Below are positions 11,301 through 22,271 of a DNA stretch of 64,000 nucleotides, piece after piece; the stretch's first letter is position 1; every line of letters starts with the position of its first letter. A model generated the notes under the pieces. It did no database searches and was not told where the DNA came from. It saw nothing but the letters and a program-made list of their open reading frames with translations. Source of the stretch: Ditylenchus dipsaci (taxonomy: Eukaryota > Nematoda > Chromadorea > Rhabditida > Anguinidae); NCBI GenBank assembly GCA_004194705.1, contig SADC01000203.1, forward strand, positions 1 to 64,000. Direction: 5' to 3'. The position numbers were made by a program, and so were the translations under genes.

Positions 11301-12216
11301 ATTATTCAATTTTTCACTCGTTTTGCGACGAATCTTAGATTGATTGCCTTATACTACTTTGAAAAACTAGGCAGAAAACGAGAAATTTTTCAAGAAAGAA
11401 AAAACTGCTGTTCCCTGCCCTTTTCTGGCTAGGTGAAAACCTGCTTAACGAAAACTTGCTTAATGGCGCGAAATCAAATGTTTTTGCTATATTAGCTACA
11501 TTTTTTCGTCTGAGCCTTGTTTTTTTACTTTTTCTTCCCTGCTTATCTATATTTAAGTTATGCTTATTAATTTTTCACATCATAATTTTTTTTGCAAACA
11601 TTTTTACAAACGTAAAGGGAGAACTTTATATACGCATCGCCTTAAGTCACAGGTTCGACTACAACTGGGTGTACACCTTTTTTCATCTTCTTTTATTTAC
11701 AAATCTGGTGTCGAAACTATCCGCATGCTCTTGTCTATCCAACAAAATCATCAGCGCAGAAAAAGTTTATATAAAGTTAGAGCTGGAATTCGAAAAACCT
11801 TTTACGATGTCCAATACCATGACATTCTACCCAGGACTATCCCAGAACTTTTCGGTAGTAGCCTGGAACTGACGTTTTTTTCGCAATATTAATTCAAATA
11901 CTCATTTGCAACCTTACACTCAAAATTTAGCTCTGGTTCTTGGCGCCACTTTCAGTATATGGTTGCCAGTGATCATACAAATCGAAATTGCAAAAAGCGT
12001 CAGTTGTAAAATAATACCGAAATCTTACACCTCAATAGTACTCATTTCTTCCCTGCCAAACATCCGCTAGCTACCTTTTTCAGAAAAGATTTCGTGTGTA
12101 CACAGCAAGTTTTTTTAGCAAAGTCCAGAGGATAAGCTTAAGACGAAAATGAATAGGAGAGACAGTATTTAAAGTTTGTCTTTCAGTTCAATTCAGCTCT
12201 TCAGTAATAATCCAGG
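11301..12216. other. AT-rich region, no supported gene
   Basis: Two overlapping plus-strand frames are open (11456-11892), but their residue make-up (Phe/Leu/Ile/Ser from A/T-rich codons) does not look coding. A short inverted pair, CTGACGTTTTTTTCGCAAT near 11868 and TTGCAAAAAGCGTCAG near 11988, is the only structure noticed. Confidence 0.4.
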
Positions 12217-12399
12217 ATGATGTGCAAAGAGAATATTTTTGTATCACAAAATCCATCCGGGGTGATCGTCAATTATAAAGGTCTAGATAATGATGTGACG
12301 AAGACTATCACATTTCACGAAACTGTGGAATACACAATTCATATCGACATGATAAGGCGTGAAAATATTCAATTAGACGTGGTGCAAAAACAGTCGTAA
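12217..12399 (+). CDS. Short hypothetical ORF, 60 codons
   Basis: The frame begins MMCKENIFVSQNPSGVIV and ends before TAA. Its balanced composition and several charged residues make it more protein-like than neighbouring frames. It has no recognised domain, splice partner or transcription signal. It may be a chance frame. Confidence 0.2.
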   Translation: MMCKENIFVSQNPSGVIVNYKGLDNDVTKTITFHETVEYTIHIDMIRRENIQLDVVQKQS

Positions 12400-12785
12400 C
12401 AGGATCTGCCTTTGTGACCACCGTATCACTCCTAAATTCAAAATGGTGTTTTTATCATTGTGTTTCGACACAACTTTCTAAAACTGCTTTTAAGCAAGGA
12501 ATCCATCGATTTTTAGCTCATCTCACTGGCTACCAGTTGGAGGCTAACTCACATAAGGTATATGTGTTAACAATCTACCATTTAACAAAGTTGCATTCGC
12601 CTCTGGTCGAGAAATTAGTGTAACTAGACGATCGGAAGGATTTTTTGTATTCTATATAAAAAACCAGACACATTTCTCAGTCCAATAAGTTTCATACCAA
12701 AAATAATCGTCTTGACAGTCAATGTGGTTCGAAGAACGCAATAATCCTTACATAAGATATGTTTTTTTGAGAAATAACTTAAACA

Positions 12786-13103
12786 TACCGTATATTCTTT
12801 ATTAGAAGGCCCGGGCCGTCTATTTTTCAACCCTAAAAAGTCGGAAAAAATTTGCGTCGATTTTGAGATTTTTGCGTGCTCAACCAAAATTTTAAAAGTG
12901 GAATCAGGTAATCTCGTGCTAACTAAGAAAACGCGAAAAACAGATTTGCGAATTTCTTTTTCTAGGCTGATATATAGGTCCTCAAGGGGGCCTTCTATTA
13001 GAGAGGGGCCTTCTATTAGAGAGGGGCCTTCTATTAGAGAGGGCCTTCTATTAGAGAGGGGCCTTCTATTAGAGAGGGGCCTTCTAATCGAGAATATACG
13101 GTA
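12786..13103. mobile_element. TACCGTAT-family foldback element with six terminal-motif repeats
   Basis: Left TACCGTATATTCTTTATTAG, right CGAGAATATACGGTA, with TA at both edges. It shares its body (TTTTTCAACCCTAAAAA, GTGCTCAACCAAAATTTT, GGCTGATATATAGGTCC) with the elements at 23.2 and 46.9 kb. Near the right end, GGGGCCTTCTATTAGAGA is repeated head to tail about six times. Confidence 0.85.
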
Positions 13104-13474
13104 GTTGTTATAAACATTGATTTTTACACTGAGATTTTTTATAGTAGTAAATCACTACTGCAGTGATCATGGTTACCCAGCCGCTGGGGCTAAAGACAAG
13201 TGCCGGAGCCAGACAGTTTTCAGCAGAACTTTTGAGGCTCAGAGAGCGCAGGTGTCGCTGTTTTTCTCAGAATTAGAAATATGCTAGTAATAGTTCTTTT
13301 ATTCAAACCAGTATCAAAATAAAAAATTTTGTAAATCAATTTTTAGAGATAAGTAAACGAGAGATGTCAATGTTTTCAAAAATATATAGAGATCTCTGAA
13401 AAAAATTTACATAATAAGCAGCATAAACAAAAGTGGAAAGTAGCAGCTGATGAAAAAATTGATAAAATTTGTGT

Positions 13475-13639
13475 CACAGTCAACTCTCGACATAGTACGG
13501 TCGAAAAAATCGCACTATAGTGACAGTTCAATTTATCGAGTATTGACTGTATACTAAACAATTTTAGTCATCGAACAAAGCGCACTATAAATAGAGCGCG
13601 CACTATAGCGAGAGCGCACTATATCGAGAGTTGACTGTA
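13475..13639. mobile_element. CAGTC...GACTG foldback element
   Basis: Left CAGTCAACTCTCGACATAG, right CTATATCGAGAGTTGACTG. Internal CGCACTATAG motifs alternate in both orientations. The end pattern matches the larger elements at 23, 38, 45.4 and 59.8 kb. Confidence 0.65.
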
Positions 13640-13641
13640 TA

Positions 13642-14073
13642 TACAGGGTGTGTCAGAATTACGCGCAGTTTTTTCAAAATTTCAAAATAAATTTTGACCG
13701 CTATGTTTGCTTTTATTGTGTTTAAGCTGCTTATTCATGTTTTTTCAGATAGCTCAAGCGTGCTTTGCAAGGGAAGTGGTCAAATTTGGACTTGGACACA
13801 ATCAACGAAATCGTGGATGACTTTCCAAGAAAAGTCAATGCCTGTATAGATGCCGACGGAAAACCTTGTGAGTGATCATTCATCATTATGTATGCTGTCT
13901 GTTGTTGTTGCATTTGTGGGCAGAATAAGAAGTTTTGAGAGATTCTTGAAATTGTTGGCCTTTTATATCTGTGTCGGTAGATGAGCAAAATGCGTGTCTA
14001 GAGTACAGCTCGGGCAAAAAGCTACCTCGCCAAATTTTCTAAAAAAGTGCGCGTAATTCTGACACACCCTGTA
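13642..14073 (+). mobile_element. Mariner-type non-autonomous element with TA ends
   Basis: The terminal inverted repeats read ACAGGGTGTGTCAGAATTAC and its complement, with TA at both edges, as is usual for Tc1/mariner insertions. The 432-base element still contains the last 40 codons of a transposase (13753-13875), so it is an internal deletion derivative of an autonomous copy. Confidence 0.85.
13753..13875 (+). pseudogene. C-terminal tail of a Tc1/mariner transposase
   Basis: The frame reads LKRALQGKWSNLDLDTINE, then IVDDFPRKVNACIDADG, and ends in TGA. The pattern fP.rv..cI.a.G near the stop is the usual end of Tc1/mariner transposases. The catalytic domain is absent. Confidence 0.7.
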
Positions 14074-14286
14074 CATATGCAACATTGCAAACAAATTCTA
14101 CAAGATTGACCATACTCCCGCCAATTTCAAATTTCAATCAGTTTTTCAATTTCAAACTCCAATTAAACAAAAAAACACTCGTTGGATAGCTCTGAGTCTC
14201 CGGTTTTGTTGGACATCAAAAGCAACGTTTTATTCAGCTTCTGTGCTGAGATATGCTCATTTAAAAGAAAAATTTCTTGTTTAGCG

Positions 14287-14330
14287 AAGTGCATGGTGTA
14301 GTGGTCAAGATTTCGAATGTTTGTATAGCA
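14287..14330 (+). repeat. tRNA-like A-box fragment
   Basis: GCATGGTGTAGTGGTCAAGAT resembles a tRNA 5' half with its A-box. No matching B-box or 3' half follows, so it is at most a SINE fragment. Confidence 0.3.
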
Positions 14331-14340
14331 CTGTAATAAC

Positions 14341-14591
14341 ATCTTAGCACTTCCTTTTAGCGCAGATCAAGAGCTACAAAACACATTTTACACAACATTT
14401 TTCAATGTAAAAATATTGAGCTATGGCTTTTTTAAAAAATCTGAATAAAATAACGAAGTTCAAGTTTTCTTGGATTGATTTTTTACACGATTTTTTGTTT
14501 CAAAAACCATAGCTGAACACTTTTACTAAAACTAGAAGAAAGTATGCATTATAGGTTTTGTAGCTCTTGATCTGCGCTACAACTTAGTGCT
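14341..14591. repeat. Foldback repeat, 251 bp
   Basis: Left AGCGCAGATCAAGAGCTACA pairs with right TGTAGCTCTTGATCTGCGCT, with weaker pairing outward (CTTAGCACTT / AACTTAGTGC). Confidence 0.75.
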
Positions 14592-14799
14592 CTGATTTTT
14601 TTCGGGAGGCCCAGGGCTTTTAAATAAGCCATAATTTGTTACATCAGAATTTTAAAATAAAAAAGTTTTCAAATTGGCTGGAATATAAAGTCTAGCCTGT
14701 GCATATGGCCGAGAACAAATTTGTGGAAAAAGTTAATTAAAGAATAATTGACCGGTTTTGTAAATTTTAGAATAGTTTTTAACCAAAAATTCTATATTT

Positions 14800-17700
14800 C
14801 TAAGAATAGACAAATCCGGGTGGTGGAGGCTGAGGCGGATATCCAGCTCCACTGGCTGTATACTGAGGAGGTGCTTCACTGGCGGTGTAGGTGGCTGAAA
14901 CACTTTGCTTTGTAATTTTTCATGTGATTTTAAAATTTTATTTACCTTCTCCAGGAGAGTACTTGCTATTGGAACTGAAAAATGAGGTGGCGTGAGAAGA
15001 TCGTCTGGATTTGCACACTTGGTGGACCACAAAGGCACAACAGCCACATAACAGTAGCAGCACAATTATGGATCTAAAAATTTTAAAAATCTTTTTTATG
15101 AAATTTAAATAAAATATCTTCTGCATAGTTTTTAATGGAATTAGGTGCTGCGATATGGATTGTGTTCACTGATACATCTTACCAGCACTAACTGTCTAAT
15201 TTAAAACATTCAATGGAATATAAAGCGCTTGTCTTAGCAGACTTTTAGTATAGACTAACTAAATCAGCAAAATAGAAAATTTTAATTGTCGGAAAAAATT
15301 CTGCCGAAAATAGATAGATCTAGGGTTGCTTAATTGCCATGTCCAATTTTTTTGGTAATCACCATGTCGAATACCGGATTTCTAGTCAAAATATAGAAAT
15401 TGCTGGAAACCGCAATGACAATTACATTTTAGCAGCCCTAAATAAACCAGAGAAAATAATCAAAAGCTGAAGCCGAAAAAAAAATTTCAGATATTTTTTC
15501 ACATAGCCGATACTGTTTAACAATAAACAACAAATTTTAGCCTAAAAAGTAGTCTCACACACCCCAGCTTTATTAACGAACGTATTTTGACCCAAAATGT
15601 TTATTTAAAATGCTTGTTGTTGGATTGTTGAACCATAAACGACCATATTACATAATCAAATATATATTTATTTTCATAGCAAATTTAGAAAGAAAAATTA
15701 TGGCAAAGCAAAGAATATGGCATATAATGCACCGAGCGTATCACAATCAGAGGTTTTACAACAACAAAATAAAAAGTGCACAATTCACCAACGAGAGAGT
15801 AAATGCGACTAAATTTTAAGCAGCATATTTTTGGCTAGAAACTTTGTTCAAAAATAATGAGTGAGAAAGTGAGCAAAATCTTGAAAAAAAGTCACCGGAA
15901 ATAGACTTTTCTACATTATAAAATTAAAAACATTCGATTAGAAGATTGAAAAGTTAGCTCAAAATAGCATGTTTTGAACCCACTGAAACTAGTGCCAGTT
16001 TACTGCTGAGCAAGCATGCAACGAGATTATGATCAAACTATATAAAGTGACAATTATCAGTTTGTGTGCGTGCATATTATTTGTTAAGTGCTTTTGATTC
16101 TGATCCTCAATAGATCGAATTCGAAATTTGGAACAGATAATATTGCTATCCATCAAAGAATTTTTGACCCTACTAGCATCCCCCCCCCCACTTACGATTT
16201 TCACTTTTTTTAACTTGAGTAAAAAGTACCCAAATATATGTCCTAGACCCGCAAAAAGTGCGTAACAAAGTTATAAGGACGGACTGAAAAAAGTTTAATT
16301 TTCTAATTCTTCTAGTTCGGGAAACATGTTTGAGCACGTCATAACGTGCACTTATGAACATAAATAGCTAAAAATAACCGAAAACAAGAAGCAACTAAAA
16401 TTGAAAAATCGGTGTTTATGGAGCAGGGCTATAGAGGATAGAACAGGGCTCGTAAATCAAAATTTTAAAAATAAGGACATTTTGTTTCGAAATAAGGATA
16501 TTTTAGGGTATTTTAGCAAAAACATGCTACTTTATCCAGTGCTTATTGCTCTTTTGGGCTAAAAAATAAGAGTTCCACATGAAATTCTAAAAGATAATAA
16601 TATTTGGAGTTCCGTAAAAGGATAAATCTTATTAATAAGGATGTTTACGTGCCCTGTTATAGAACCAAATAAAAAACTTAAAAAATTATAAGCAAATTAC
16701 ACGCCCACTCAAAATGACAGCTTGACTTTTTCACTAGGTCCATTTCGCCTTAAGATAGTCCAAATTGAAAAAAATATTTAATTTTCGAATTAAATTTTTT
16801 TGCAAGTATTAATTTAGTAAGATACTGAAATTAGTAGAAAAAACCTATGTATGATCAAAATGATAGTGTCTCCAAAAAAGGTTTAAGCAAAAATAATACG
16901 ACGACCACCAACAACAAACATTAAAACCAGCAATACTAAAGGAGAAGGAGGAGCGTACCCTAGTCCAATGCCTCCTCTGTAGCCATATCCTCCATATCCA
17001 CCACCGCCAGTGTTAGATGGACAGCATTCGTAGCCGCAACAGTACTCATTGTAGCGGCAGCTCCACACAATTTCCTTGGGACGACCACCATCCTGGAAAT
17101 ATACGTTGCTGAACTGGGAATCGCCCTCCATGGGCATCCTGCACATGTTGCCACCTGGTGGTCCTTGATAGTGATTTTGGCCCCAATAGTAACTTCGGCC
17201 ACCCCACCTAAAATTTACTGTCTATTTTATTGACAAAAAAGTTCTTCTGCCAATTGCAAATATTTTTAATTTAATTTTTGACATTTTTTTTAAACTTAAG
17301 CTTCTCGTATTTTTTTGTTACAGAAATAAAAAAAGTAATTGAACTAACATCATTGGTGACATGGTGTTGCGGATGATTGCTTTGCCAGCTTGGTATGTCA
17401 AGTATCCGGCCGCAGCTCCCACAACCATGTTCTTAAAAGTGGAGGAGCGAGACGCTGACCCAATACCGCTTCCTTTGCTGTATCTAAAAGGCGAGATTTT
17501 TAGTTACTAATGTTTTTTTATTTTTTAGTGAGATTTACCTGGAGTTGAGTATTTTCCATAACCACCCCTCCTTGGCTGTAACCACCCCGTTGATTAGAAG
17601 AAGAGCCAAAGAGTCCACCACTATGTCCTCCTTGGTTGCGATTGTAACCACCGCCACTCATGCCTCCGCTAGTGCCCGTCCTAGCGCCACTGCTCTTACT

Positions 17701-18480
17701 GCCTCCAAACAGACCACCTCCGCTGCTTCTGCCAGCGGATCCACCTCTTAAAAATAAAAAACTTTATTTGCCAATTTTAATACATTTAGAATAATTTGGG
17801 TTTTTTTTTCGAAAAAGTCTATACTCAAACATATGATTGGAATTAAAATAATCATACAGCATATCTTATAGCAGAAAACTACGTTTGGATTTATAAAAAG
17901 ATAAAATTGAGTGAGAATTTAGAACCTGCTCCCTCCAAAGATCCCTCCTCCACTACGGCCGGCTGAACCACCTCTGTAAAGAACTAAGAAATAATAATGC
18001 AGGAAAGTTTCTTTAAAAAGACAAAGACAAGTAACAGCACAAAAGACATGTATTTATAACGTTTTGTTTTCAAATTTATAGACAAAATTTTTAACAGACA
18101 CATAGTGTTTGAATGGCGCAGTGACAAAGTGATTGGTTTGTGACAGACATCATGCTGGTTCGAATCTTCCTGCCTCGAGGTCAAAATTAACCTTATCCGG
18201 CTAATAAAGATAGCGGCAATGATGAGTATAACACAGACCTGTACAGAAAAAGAGATCATGTTGAAAACACATATAGTTCTGAGCCGTGATTTTAGTTTTT
18301 AGACATGGACACATTTACAATTTTGACAAGACAGCATCCCAATCCTCCAAATAGTATTTTTCTCTAAGCCATTTATGCTTACCTGCCAAATCCTCCACCG
18401 CCACCACCTCTCTTAGCCTCAATCAGTACATTGAGTGTGTCAGTGGACAGTATAGCAACACTAGCAATATGGACAGCCAT
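14800..18480 (-). CDS. CX-module, glycine-rich type I membrane protein (paralogue A)
   Basis: The function is unknown. Seven exons: 18480-18383, 17973-17926, 17746-17539, 17483-17349, 17207-16959, 15073-14946 and 14894-14800. Order of parts: signal peptide (MAVHIASVAILSTDTLNVL); Gly/Ser-rich repeats (RGGSAGRSSGGGLFGG); hydrophobic VVGAAAGYLTYQAGKAI; WGGRSYYWGQNHYQGPPGG; the CX module (RPKEIVWSCRYNEYCCGYECC); a Gly-rich stretch; a membrane segment (SIIVLLLLCGCCAFVV); and a cytoplasmic tail rich in Pro, Tyr and Ser ending PPPPGFVYS. Intron phases match paralogue B, including the phase-2 junction before the membrane segment. One frameshift is needed near 17560 in a G run. The 1.9 kb intron before the membrane exon is full of repeats. 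The start is the first ATG giving a signal peptide. Confidence 0.8.
16165..16275. repeat. Dispersed repeat, inverted copy at 20.1-20.2 kb
   Basis: TTTTAACTTGAGTAAAAAGT with the flanking ACCCAAATATATGTCCTAGACC appears reverse-complemented at about 20140-20240 (GGTCTGGGACATAAATTTGG). No ends were defined. Confidence 0.6.
18111..18183 (+). repeat. tRNA-derived SINE fragment
   Basis: AATGGCGCAGTGACAAAGTG (A-box) and CTGGTTCGAATCTTCC (B-box) are about 50 bases apart, as in a tRNA. It lies in the first intron of CX paralogue A. Confidence 0.55.
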
Positions 18481-18539
18481 GTTCGTTTTAGCGAAAATGG
18501 CTTAGAAACCATTTTCATGGAGCCAATGGCCCTTGAATT

Positions 18540-19598
18540 GTTCATAAAATAGTTAGAAAATGTCTTCTAGGTATTCCTTGATACTTACGATCAGTCTAAA
18601 AACTAAAATTCGTAAATATGAACAACTTTTAGTTCATTTCAAAGACGGCCAATTGTGAAATAAATGACGTAAATATTTTATTTGTGGATCTGGGTTTCGA
18701 GCATTGGGCTATAATTGTGATGAAATAACAAACAAAAGTGATTCACGACAAAGAAAAATCTTCAAAAGTATTTTTGAATATGTCAGCTTTCAAAGAAAAG
18801 GAAGTAACTGGGTTGCTGTTTATTTTAAGCAAAAAAGAATTGATCAGTTACATCTGAATGCTTAAAAGAAAATGGGAAAAACAAATTGCTTTGTGATGTG
18901 CTAAGTAGGATGCTTTAAAGAGATGCAAAACACAGTAAAAACATTCGAAAATATATTTACACACATTCTTTTTTATGGTGGATTGGAAAACTATTGGAAA
19001 ATGTAAAATAATTTTTTTTGTTCAAAATTGTACTTAATTTTGTTGAGTGCTGAGAAACACCAAAAAAAAGAACCCAGACAAAAGAAACATTTGACTTCCT
19101 TTTAAAATTGAAGACTTTAAAAACAACAATGAGAAAATATTATTTTTCTCAGACTCCGCTGAATTTTCAAGTTTAAAACATCAAAGGGCTAAGGATAAGG
19201 TCAACACTTTTTCTTGAAGGCGATAACCGCGAATGTGAAATTTCTACTTTGAGATGTACTCATACCATTTTGTTATTATTTAAATTGTTGGCTTAAGCTA
19301 AAAAAAACTTGGGATTTCACTACTCCGTAGAAGCCCTTGACAATGAAAGACAAGGTTACTTACAATTTTTCTTGTGCTAAAAGAATAAGCACATAATAAA
19401 CTGAGAAAATCGAGTTCACTTCAGTACTTTGGGAACCTTTCATTACAGCATTACTCACAAGCTTGGCTACAAAACAGTCAGCCAGCTTTTAAAGCTTAGC
19501 ACCATCATACTAAAAAACTATAGCACGCCAAATTACACAGTCTTATAATTTGATGACACATTGAATTTAGTTAAACTAGGGTAAACAGCTGCTCGGGA
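18540..19598. other. Upstream of CX gene A, no gene seen
   Basis: About 1 kb of AT-rich DNA without a convincing reading frame or repeat end. It probably includes the promoter of CX paralogue A. Confidence 0.4.
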
Positions 19599-19895
19599 AT
19601 TTCGGCCTCGGTGGCGCAGTGGGTAAGCGTTTGTGTTTTTTTCGACTGAAATTGTGCGCAGGTTCAATCTCACGTGGTGGCACGCTACTTATTTTGGCTT
19701 GTTTGACCAATATCTATTGGTAATTGGGGTCGCTGATTTCGAATCTGTTGCTAAAAAAATTGAATTAGGCTGTTAAATTGGTCAAAGAAGCCAAAATAAA
19801 TAGCATGCCACCATGTAGGATGAAACCTTCACACGATTTTGGCAAAAAAAAGGCAAACGCTTATCCACTACGCCACCGAGGCCGAATTTTTCAAC
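19599..19895. repeat. Palindromic dimer of tRNA-derived SINEs
   Basis: The left unit contains GGCCTCGGTGGCGCAGTGG and GCAGGTTCAATCTCACG. The right unit is its reverse complement (CCACTACGCCACCGAGGCC). The inner bodies ATTTTGGCTTGTTTGACC and GGTCAAAGAAGCCAAAAT face each other across a short spacer. The arrangement is the same as at 7.8-8.1 kb. Confidence 0.75.
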
Positions 19896-19944
19896 CTAAG
19901 TAGCTTTTCGCACTCTTTTAACCAAGTTCTACTTCATTGAAAAC

Positions 19945-20640
19945 AGCCATGGGGCATCCAAGATCGGATTGAAAGTATTTCTAATAGAAATTTTCGTCGC
20001 TAGTAGCGAATACCGCCTTCCCCAAGAATCCGACCTTTTAAAAATTGCTGTAACTACCCTTTCAAACAACAAGTTTAGGCTTAGCCCTCAGACTTGGGGT
20101 AGGCCAGCGTACGGAAGTTGTGACTAATAAATAGTTTACGCATATTTTCCGGGGTCTGGGACATAAATTTGGGTACTTTTTACTTAAGTAAAAAAGGTGA
20201 AAATCGTTGGGGGTATTTGCTACTAGGGTCAAATTTTCTATAGCATTTTAAGGACTAAAATGATAAGCTTGCAAATCTATTTTCTGCCAAAAAAAAATTC
20301 AGTTTGCCTTGGGGGACCAAAAACAACCCCCAATTTCTAGCCTGGCAGAAATTTGGCAAAACGAGGTTTGGCAAACGTATATTTTGGCAGAGGGCCATCT
20401 GGCAAAAACAAGATCAGTCAAGACGAAATTTGGCAAACCGAGATTTTGCAAAATAAGATTTGGCAAGCTTAACTGAGATATGGATAATGGATACATTATG
20501 CAATCCAGATCTAAAAAGTTTTTTAGTTAAAAGTATCAATAATCGTTTGCTGAGTCTCATTTTGCCAAATATCGGTTTGCCGAATCTCGTTTTCGCCGAA
20601 TAACCCATAGCCGATTTTGGATGCCCCACTGAAGTGTGCT
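19945..20640. repeat. Long foldback with GGCAAA-rich arms
   Basis: Left CATGGGGCATCCAAGATCGG pairs with right CCGATTTTGGATGCCCCA. The interior repeats short TTTGGCAAAACGAG and CGTTTTGCCAAA-like words in both orientations. Confidence 0.6.
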
Positions 20641-21756
20641 CCCGCCTTAAAAACTTCAAGATCTGGCTATGAGACCCTGCCTTGATTGAACTTTGCTTAA
20701 AAGTTTTTTGGAGAACTTGTTCAAAGTCAAGAAAGCATTCGAAAAAAATAAAATAGAAAAAATCCATAATACTCATTAAGGAATATATATTCCGTCTCAC
20801 CTCACGTACTATTCTCACTTATTGTCTCGCTTCTAGAACTAGGCCCTACTCGCTTGTGTTCTCTATGCACACACGTATAAACCAGCTAACCAGCAGGCAA
20901 AAACTGCATTAATGATTAGAAATGCATTTGGAAGCCTGACACCAAGCAGCAATACAAAAAAACTCTATGAAGCATAAAAGATAGGGGAAAAAGTGTAGAA
21001 TGTCCAGGCTGTTTAGTAAGAGAGACGGCAAATGTAATAAAATGATAGTAGTGGCTTGGCCAAGCCACAGCTGTTAGACACGCAGGCCACTACTCCGGAT
21101 GATAATTTCATGGGTAGAAGCTCTGTGTGTCTAACCCCTTTTTCAATTATTGTTCCACAAGGCTACTAGCTGTGGGCTTGTTTGTTAGCCATGTCTTTGA
21201 AAGCTGCAGTGTCTATCTGGATATGTGAATTTGTGGTCTTCTCTAATGCTTACGTTTTCTTGTTTAGGAACTAGGTAAGAGGAAGACCAACAACAGCATA
21301 TTGTTTTACCCCTGCAGCTTAAAGCCTGAGCTCAGAAAGAATACACTAGCTTGACGTTCAAAAAAGATTTAAAATCATTTAGGAAGTAGAAAAAAAAACA
21401 AATGTTGTTTTTGTGTTTTAAATGGTTTATGGTTGTTAAAAATGTAGTTTGTGAGAGAATTTTTTTACTGATAATAATTCTTTATTTAATGTTCACCCGC
21501 GAAAATTAAACAAAATTAAAAGTAAGATTTTTTTATTTTGTACAATAGTTTAAATAGATAAAAAAATGTATAGGATAAAGAAGACAAAACAGTAGCAGCA
21601 GCAACAAAAGAGCACAAGGAATGGACATATAGCTAGGCATCACATCAGTGGCACAATGATTTTTATTTAACAAAAATTTACAGCTTGTAAAAACTTTTAG
21701 CATTATCAAAAACGGAAAATCAACAGTTTACACAGTTTTAGACTTTTTTTATTATG
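20640..21756. other. Intergenic stretch, no gene seen
   Basis: No splice-bounded coding segment was recognised. Weak complementarity exists between CTGTTAGACACGCAG (21072) and CTGTGTGTCTAACC (21122). Confidence 0.4.
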
Positions 21757-22000
21757 TATCGTATTTCCTATAATAGGACCACCCCTCTAATAAACCACCC
21801 GCTTAACTTGGGAGTTCGGTATCTTAAGGCAGAGTCAATATTTTGTAATTCCGTTTATTAGTAATACGAGCTCTACCGATTCCACTTTCTAGATTTCAGC
21901 TGAGCATCCGAAAATCTCGATATTGACCTCGATTTAGATTTTGTTAGTTTTTGAGTGGTTGAAAAGTGAACCTATTAGGTTTACTGAAAGAAATACGGTA
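21757..22000. mobile_element. Decayed TACCGTAT-family element
   Basis: Left TATCGTATTTCCTATAATAG, right TACTGAAAGAAATACGGTA, with TA at both edges. The left end has point changes. Confidence 0.65.
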
Positions 22001-22271
22001 TTAGGTAAAAGTTATCCAATTTTTATCAGATCCTTTGTGGCATTTCGTTTTTACCTGCTTTCTCTTTTTCGACTACTAAAAAGTAACAACGGTATAAAAA
22101 AGCTGTAAATATAGTGCTTCTGAATGGCAAAATAGAGTTATATGGTGAAATGCCTAGGTGATTGGCGAAATTTACAATTTAGAAGTTGAACTTTAAACTT
22201 TTTGGTTAAAAATTTACAAACAAAAAGAAAAGTTTTTGCTAGCATTTCTTACACATTAGGACTTTTTCTAA

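Noticed and set aside
11456..11892. Two overlapping plus-strand frames over 100 codons
   Set aside because: Phe/Leu/Ile-rich translation of AT-rich DNA, with no splice context or recognisable motif.
16959..17207. GPI-anchored form of CX protein A ending in PPSPLVLLVLMFVVGG
   Set aside because: The hydrophobic end lies beyond a donor (GTACGC) and inside the intron; splicing at matching phase to the membrane exon at 15073 agrees with paralogue B.
19599..19700. Functional tRNA gene
   Set aside because: A- and B-boxes are present, but the arms do not fold cleanly, there is an extra body, and an inverted copy follows; it is a SINE.
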